From: Syncephalis plumigaleata
Lineage: Eukaryota; Zoopagomycota; Zoopagomycetes; Zoopagales; Piptocephalidaceae
Direction: 5' to 3'
Length of the DNA stretch: 64,000 nt
NCBI GenBank assembly: GCA_025201365.1
Contig: JAIXMF010000005.1
Coordinates: forward strand, 1,116,001 to 1,180,000
Shown in pieces: positions 58,095 through 64,000 of the stretch (positions are counted from its first letter, which is position 1; each line of letters begins with the position of its first letter). The translations under genes and the position numbers were made by a program. A model generated the notes under the pieces. It was not told the origin of the DNA and searched no databases. It was given only the letters and a program-made list of their open reading frames with translations.

Positions 58095-59425
58095 ATGAAG
58101 CTTTCAACCAACATTCAGATATTTACCCTACTCTACAATTTAGCTCATGTTACCAATGCTATACCCGTGCCTAATCCATTAGTTGGATCTACAGGCATGA
58201 TGGGTATGTCAGGAACAATGGGTTCAGGCTATGGCACAATGGGCTCAGGCTATGGTTCAGGCTATGGCTCAGGATACGGTTCAGGATATGGCTCGGGATA
58301 GGTTCAAGCTATGGCTCGGGTTATGATATGTACGGCTCAGGCTACGGTTCAAGCTATGGCGGTATGGGAATGTCAGGCGGTATGGGCATGTCAGGCGGCA
58401 TGGGCATGTCAGGCGGCATGGGCGGTATGGGAGGCATGGGACAAAGTGCTTTAATAGATACATCGATGTTGTATAGTTCCACCACTGGAAACGGTATGAA
58501 CAACATGAACAACATGAACAATATGAATGGTATGAACGGCATGAACGGCATGAGCGGCGGCATGGGCGGTGGTATGGGCGGCATGGGCGGTACGGATTCC
58601 CTGGGCGGTATGGGCGGTATGGGCGGTACAGATCCTATGGGAGGCATGGGCTCTAGTCTTGGTGGATCTACCGGTACAGATCTATCAGATACAAGCGGTT
58701 TGGGTACCGGCTTATCGGATACAAGCGGTCTAGGTACTGGCCTATCGGATACAAGTGCTACTGGAACAGGTCTGTCAAATACGAGTGCTATTGGCACAGG
58801 TCTATCGGATGCAAGCGGTTTGGGTACTGGCTTGTCAAATACAAGCACTACAGGCACTCCTTTATCGGATACAAGTGCTACTACTGGTCTAAGTGATTTC
58901 AGCTCCAATCCCGGTGCTACTGATGGACTTTCCAACACCAGTACCGATGCCACTACCACATCAAAGCCTGCTAATAACACACAGGAAACCTTGGCCATTG
59001 CCGCCGCTACTGCCGCTACTGCTGCTGCCACTGCTGCCACTGCTGCTGCCACCGTTGCATCCAATACTGCCAACAATATTGCTAATACCAAGAACACGAC
59101 CACCACTGCCAATACCGATATGCTTGCCGCTACCACTGATACTGACATGCTCAAAAGTTCTCCTCCACCTGTCACTGATACAATCAATGGTGCTGCCACC
59201 AATACGGCAACCATTAACACTGCTAGTAATCCGGCTGCCAATAAGGTTGACGTCAATACTCCCAACAATAACGCAGCCACCACGAATACGGCCACTACTG
59301 GTACCAATAATGCCGTCGTCAATACTGCCAATACCGGCAATAAGCCTGTTACTAATGCTGCCGCTAACACTGCTACTGCCAATGTCGGTACCATTCCAGT
59401 TAACAATGCGGCACCTGCAGCCTAA
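58095..59425 (+). CDS. Secreted low-complexity repeat protein
   Basis: Signal peptide (MKLSTNIQIFTLLYNLAHVT-NA), then three repeat zones. (1) G-S-G-Y units (GYGSGYGSGYGSG) to ~residue 90. (2) Gly-Met units (MGMSGG, MGGMGG) and Asn-Met units (NNMNNMNNMNGMNG). (3) At least seven T-G-L-S-D/N-T-S-x-x-G units from ~58670 to 58880. The last third is Ala/Thr/Asn-rich (TAATAAATAATAAATVASNT) and ends NNAAPAA. No enzyme fold. This composition suits a cell-wall, adhesive or sheath protein with heavy O-glycosylation in the Thr/Ser zones; Gly-Tyr-Ser repeats recall structural or phase-separating proteins. The frame breaks once at ~58300 (GGATAGG), probably a missing base in repeated DNA. Long open frames on the other strand are mirrors of the repeats. 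Confidence 0.65.
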
Positions 59426-59919
59426 GCTACTTTTCATCCAAAAATACTAATGCCACTACCTCATCAACACCGTCATCAACATCAACGTCAACAACCCTAT
59501 GAAGTAACAGTAGATCTGTCAATAAAACTGCCAATGCTGTTGCAGGCAACAGTAACGGTAGTGCTCCTGTCTTTAAGACATTGAATTTACGATAACGAAC
59601 GAATTTATTCCATTAGAAGCTTCAAGTAGCCTTACTCGATTCACTTGTGAACGTGAAAGCAACGATCCATTTATTAAACATTGCACGAAGTTACTTTCAT
59701 GCATATTTCATCTCCTTATGCTTAAAATCAATAACAAAATAGCTGTACGTCATTAACGATATCTTTTGTTCATCGCAATAAAATATTAAGTTGTAAATCA
59801 TTGGAATTAATCCATGGAGATGATCATATCTGTTAATGAATCTAATGTAAACAAGAAAGATGAAATAAATAAATAATTTATTTTAACAATTTTTCTTTTT
59901 TTTATTCTATCTACCTATC
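59426..59919. other. Intergenic
   Basis: 494 bases. The first ~170 continue the composition of the repeat gene (AACAGTAACGGTAGTGCTCC), perhaps old coding sequence beyond the present stop. The rest is AT-rich 3' flank and the RIX1 promoter. Confidence 0.45.
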
Positions 59920-62747
59920 ATGATTGCGTCCAATTCAAACGCTCTAGCAGCTCAAGCCGAACGAGACGCGGTAATAGCGGGCACACAACTGGAAGCGTTG
60001 ATTACCAGCTATCTACTTGATGAACGACTAGTAGAAGGCCGTCTCGGTTTTATTTGCGAGATTCTTGCGAGTAATGCACTGTTAAAACGGTGTAGCGGTG
60101 ATGCTGGCAATTCCAAAGTGCCTAGTGCCGCTCTAGCAAAATGGATTCTTCGTATTAGCGCACTTTTACAATCACGCAATAATGAAGCGAAAGTAGTGGG
60201 TATCCACTTGGCATGCTTGACAACACGCCACGGTGTACGTCTAGAGGCGAAACAAGCCAAATTATGGGCATCCCTATTTATGGCCTATCTTAATGTAAGC
60301 GTGAACATGCAAGATGATATCAAATGAATCTTAGTAGCGACATAACCACTAATTAGATGTAAACATAAAAATAGACGCTAGTTCAGCAACAGCAACAGCA
60401 GGAGCAAGGATTTTTAATACGTAATGTGGCTAGTGCCATGCTAGAACTATTGCTCGTTTGCGTGGAAGCAACGGAACTGCACAAAGAACTTGTAACGCCA
60501 TATGCCGCAAAGTTCTGCGGACAAATGCTTGTTTTTGCAGAGCATGCGGATATCTTTGTAAGTTCCCTTTTTATTGAGTGAGAGCGATAAAAGATTATAG
60601 GAAATCATACTGACTATTAGTAGCCATTTGCCTTGGAAATAATAGCAGAGGTAGCGCGTCATTTCCCGGGACCGACAAGAACGGTTTGTGAACGTGCCGC
60701 TCATCTATGTATTAGCTACGTGGATGGTGATCGATTGGCAACTACGGAATTACGAAAGCGAGCTGCCGGTTGTTTGCCTTCACTTTTACTCGCTAGCGAG
60801 CGCACGACCAATGAGGCCGATGCATGGACCACGGCAGCTCGACAAATCTCTGCGGCTATTGAAGACGCCATTGATCTACTTGTAGACCAGCCGATGGGTA
60901 ATTATTACTGCTAATAGACGTGTCATTCCTTGGATGACCATAGCTCATTCTATCCTTGTAGGAACTGGCCACGCTCGGTTTTGTTGACCCAACCGATTGC
61001 AGCGGACGATTATCCAACACGTATTCCCATAGCATACATCGTATTCGATTCTTCCTTGATTGTTTGGCAGATATGCAATGGTATGTGACAATATTAGATT
61101 GTAAATTGATCAGGTATAATGAGATAGAGTTGGATAGCTGACTATTTACTGTAAAATAGTCGACAACGTACCATGCCGGTTGATGTCCCGTTGGCGGATT
61201 GGTTACAGCTAGCGCGACGACTAATCAGCATTGAAGCAATGATAGAAAATCGACAAATGGATTGGCAAGAACGACAGATGCTTGTTAGCGTGCAGTCATC
61301 GCTATACACGCTTGCTTGTCGATTCGTTGGACAGCTTATTATCTCGTGAGTGAGCAAGTGTGTTCGTATGTCCACTACATTGTCTAACTAAATACTAGGC
61401 TGAAACAGTTTATTCTACCGTATATTGATCAATTATCAGCAATATCTTAAGCACGTTTACTCGTACGAATGATAGGTACGACCAATATATATATATATGA
61501 GTGAATATTTAGATTAATGCAATGTTATATTTCAATCTAGTCCAAGTCGTCTTGCTGCCTATAGAGTCAGTAGACTGGCACTGCTAGAGTTTGGCATTAA
61601 TGCAGGTCAACTAATTGGCACCAGGCTTATTAGCAATGTGGAGCGTGATCTTGAGAAACATCAACGCGATTTGGATAGAATCCAAGCAATTGCTGGCGGA
61701 TCACTTGATGCAAGCGCTAATCGCAGTATCGCTCGTGATCATCCACGACGCGCCTATTTGCAAGGTGATACCGGTTCGATATCGGCGCGAGTTTGTCAAG
61801 CGGGATTAAGTGCACTTGATGCATTCTTTAGCACTAGTGCGTGCATACTAAACGCGGATATACGACAGAAACTGGATGGTTTGCTGTTTAACCATGCACT
61901 GGGTAATACAACTACTTCCTTATTTATGATGAGTGGCGGACAGCATAGCACGCGACTAGCACACTTGAGTCATACAGCTCTGGATGCTATTAGGGCCGAG
62001 GCACTAAAATGCATGACAGCCTCGTTGTCATCTCCATATGATACTGTCCAGGCTAATGTGCAAGCATGCGCGATAAATCTATATACAAATGGCAGAAATG
62101 CTATGCATACATCGGTAAGTGTAACGCATCTACAAATGATATAGACAAGTATAATGTTGGCGACACTTGCATTTAGATACGCCATGCATCGATGCGGGTT
62201 TGCAACAAAGTGCACTCTTACTACATCCGCAATTACCACCATTAATGCGACCTGTCACATCCTCCACCACAGAATCTACAGGCGTATCAACACGTCGAGG
62301 AATGAATACATCCACTAGACCGAGCGAAGAAATGATTACTATGGCGAGTGCATTTGAACAACTTCCCGCACTGACCGAATCATCCACAATGAATAATATG
62401 CCAACAACTATTGAGGACACAACTGATCAAGCAACGGATAATACCATGCAAATGGATATTCTAACCAATAATCACGGAGAAATGGTGACCACAATTAACA
62501 GCTCGAAGAAAAGAGCTTTGGACGAACTAGCATCACCGGAATCTGAATCAAAATAATCAAAGAGTTGCATAAAGAGCGTAAACTACATGATGACACGGAA
62601 ACAAAAGCAACAGTAATAGCAACGGTCAATAAGCTGTCTAGTAATTCTAACGACACTACAATATCAACCAATGATGACGATGATAATAATGACGATGATG
62701 CAAGTATTCCAGATATTTGCTTAGATTCTGATAGTGAAGATGAATAA
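59920..62747 (+). CDS. RIX1: RIX1/PELP1-type pre-60S maturation factor
   Basis: Scaffold of the Rix1-Ipi-Las1/Rea1 complex for ITS2 removal and nucleoplasmic pre-60S remodelling. The N-terminal helical-repeat region fits the family: LEALITSYLLDERLVEGRLG, SAALAKWILRISALLQSR, NNEAKVVGIHLACLTTRHGV, LWASLFMAYLN, FLIRNVASAMLELLLVCVEA, PFALEIIAEVARHFPGPTRT, RKRAAGCLPSLLLASER and PSRLAAYRVSRLALLEFGIN. The C-terminal part is disordered, with a basic KKRALDE segment and an acidic end SIPDICLDSDSEDE, as in PELP1/Rix1. Two frame slips, near 61452 (TTT as TT) and 62554 (AAAAA as AAAA), interrupt otherwise continuous coding. No Las1 or Ipi gene is present here. Confidence 0.7.
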
Positions 62748-62886
62748 ACAGCTGAAAATCGCTTTGATAAATAAATTGAACGGATTAGTTAGTATTTGGT
62801 AGTTATGTAGTAGAATCATGGAATGGCATGTTGATTAGTTTTGTATCCGTATACGTTAGTTGTTTGCCTTGCCCTGATCATTCTGT

Positions 62887-63414
62887 TTAGTCAATGTATG
62901 TCATATTAGTTGTCCATTCAAACAGACACCGGCTAGCTTGTAAAAACATACAATTATTATTAACATATCTGCGATAACCTATTTCATTCATGAAAGATTT
63001 CATATTGATATGCGTGGTGTTGCATCGTCCATATCGCCAATTATTCTCGGTGCTCACTCGTCGACGATATGTGTTGTACCAGTCCACGTTCTCTAGTAGA
63101 TCGGCTCGTTTATCCGATGTACATGGATTGTTGACATCCGTGCGTATACACCATAATACGAATTCCATTTCTTTAGCATAATAACATCCGATAGGAAATC
63201 CTATGATATAGTGCCTGCCATAATGCTCTATCATTTCGAATACTGCTTCTTACGAGCGACAACATGCTGATAAACGCAATAATTCGATATGACCAAGTAG
63301 ACTACGGAAGACACGCTGATCATGAAATGGAAGACTATTCAGACAAACTAGTAATCTACAAGACGAGTTGGAATTACTCGATATTTCAGTAGTAGTAGTA
63401 GTAGTAGTAGACAT
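62887..63414 (-). pseudogene. F-box-like gene, copy B (truncated)
   Basis: Inverted second copy of the 32.6-kb gene. Starts MSTTTTTTTEISSNSNSSCR (one Thr more than copy A), then LLVCLNSLPFHDQRVFRSLL-GHIELLRLSACC, a good F-box-like segment (L-P...V...L......L), then NDRALW and, in another frame, EFVLWCIRTDVNNPCTSDKR and ENVDWYNTYRRRVSTENNW. It stops at FEWTTNMTYID, so the long C-terminal part of copy A is absent. At least two frame changes (near 63245 and 63200). Probably a truncated duplicate. Confidence 0.55.
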
Positions 63415-63512
63415 AGTGGATGAATAAGAAAGGCGATATGGGTAGAGAAATACGATGACGTTATTTTAATTACGAATACACAAATAAATCATACGTAAGC
63501 GTGGATAATAAT
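62945..63512 (-). repeat. Inverted duplication, copy B
   Basis: Counterpart of 32482-33045 in reverse orientation, including ~100 bases upstream of the start codon. Similarity fades beyond CATATCAATATGAAATC (coding side) and beyond ATTATTATCCACG (upstream side). Confidence 0.85.
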
Positions 63513-63863
63513 AGAACAGCTTCAACAAGCTATGATTAATTGGCAGGAACATTCAGTGTATGATCCACTTAAACTGTACCACTAACCATCTTTTTCTGGT
63601 AATGCTAAATCCCGTTTCTACCAATATGGATTGATACGATTATACTTCCACACTTGTTTGCAAACGCCGCTCGTAACGTCACTCCGCCAATGAAACATTG
63701 AATATAAATAGCCCTTTGAGCACGGCGCAACTCGTTTAGCCCGAACTCGTTCTTCTTTGGTTCTTCTCGCGTCTTCCTACGCTCGTTGTCATCCTCTCGT
63801 CTCGTCTCGTCTCATCACCTCTGCTTCCTATCTCTTTGAGTTTTGCACATATTAACAACAATC
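63415..63863 (+). promoter_or_regulatory. Strong core promoter of the terminal gene
   Basis: A TATA box (TATAAATA, 63703-63710) stands ~155 bases before the ATG, followed by a C/T-rich initiator and leader (TCTTCTTTGGTTCTTCTCGC; CTCGTCTCGTCTCGTCTC at 63798-63815). This is one of the few clear TATA boxes in the window and suggests high expression. Confidence 0.6.
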
Positions 63864-64000
63864 ATGACTATTGATAACTACCGCGACTCGGTAACCAAAG
63901 CATTTTGCTTGGACCTTTCTTAAATTCCAGGACTGCCAGATTGATCATCGTCTCTACCTGGCTAGCGTTCTAGTGGTCAGCTCTGCCGAGGAGCCGTTGC
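63864..64000 (+). CDS. 5' end of an unidentified gene
   Basis: ATG at 63864 follows ACAACAATC. The first exon gives MTIDNYRDS; a probable 40-base intron (63891-63930, GTAACC...TTCCAG, with an in-frame stop if retained) leads to DCQIDHRLYLASVLVVSSAE-EPL at the window edge. I do not recognise the family from ~32 residues. The strong TATA promoter and short first intron are in favour of a real, highly expressed gene. Confidence 0.45.

Noticed and set aside
58354-59406. 350-codon open frame on the minus strand, rich in Val, Leu, Ala and Pro
   Set aside because: It is the mirror of the Gly/Met and Ala/Thr/Asn repeats of the plus-strand secreted protein, which has a signal peptide; repeats leave several frames open.

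Overview
The window reads as the nuclear genome of a compact, intron-rich, AT-leaning early-diverging fungus. The evidence is a fungal gene set (GET2, BUD20, BMT6, GEP3/MTG3 and RRP1 types) mixed with families usually met in animals or protists: a base-exchange type phosphatidylserine synthase, a TMEM70 homolog and ceruloplasmin-like multicopper oxidases. Most introns are 40 to 100 bases, GT-AG, with GTAAGT donors. A zoopagomycete or similar lineage is plausible, but I cannot fix the taxon from sequence alone.

Layout. 1-13.6 kb: end of a UreD-like urease accessory gene, BUD20/ZNF593, a CHK2/RAD53-type FHA kinase, BMT6 rRNA methyltransferase, a TMEM70-like mitochondrial protein, phosphatidylserine synthase, RPL26, ASF1 and MED27. 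13.7-25.3 kb: a 14-3-3 protein, SND2/TMEM208, CstF-64, dynein intermediate chain, RPL33/L35A and RRP1. 25.5-35.8 kb: a divergent pair of membrane-anchored copper oxidases, a PIF1 helicase, a damaged F-box gene and a long gene-poor stretch. 35.8-49.8 kb: an atypical SDR enzyme, the permuted GTPase GEP3/NOA1, a cullin, a Tc1/mariner-type element with a possible Fanzor remnant, a GON7-like protein, a HAD phosphatase, uroporphyrinogen decarboxylase, RPB12 and RAD18. 49.8-64 kb: transposon relics, a small secreted protein, a mitoribosomal protein, GET2, Beclin-1, a low-complexity secreted protein, RIX1/PELP1, a second F-box copy inverted relative to the first, and the start of a strongly promoted gene.

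Most genes are unlinked housekeeping functions. Loose themes are ribosome biogenesis (BUD20, BMT6, RRP1, RIX1 and two ribosomal proteins), DNA damage response (CHK2, RAD18, PIF1), tail-anchored and SND protein targeting to the ER (GET2, SND2), and metal/haem chemistry (UROD, two copper oxidases).

Points worth a second look: a textbook U12-type AT-AC intron in BUD20; an 8-base microexon inside the HRDLK catalytic loop of the checkpoint kinase; a TA-flanked inverted-repeat element carrying a Fanzor-like RuvC-III motif, with two related end sequences elsewhere; an inverted F-box duplication 30 kb apart; and at least fifteen one-base frame breaks in otherwise conserved genes. Most of those breaks look like the loss of one base from a short run, which suggests a systematic assembly error rather than mass pseudogenisation.
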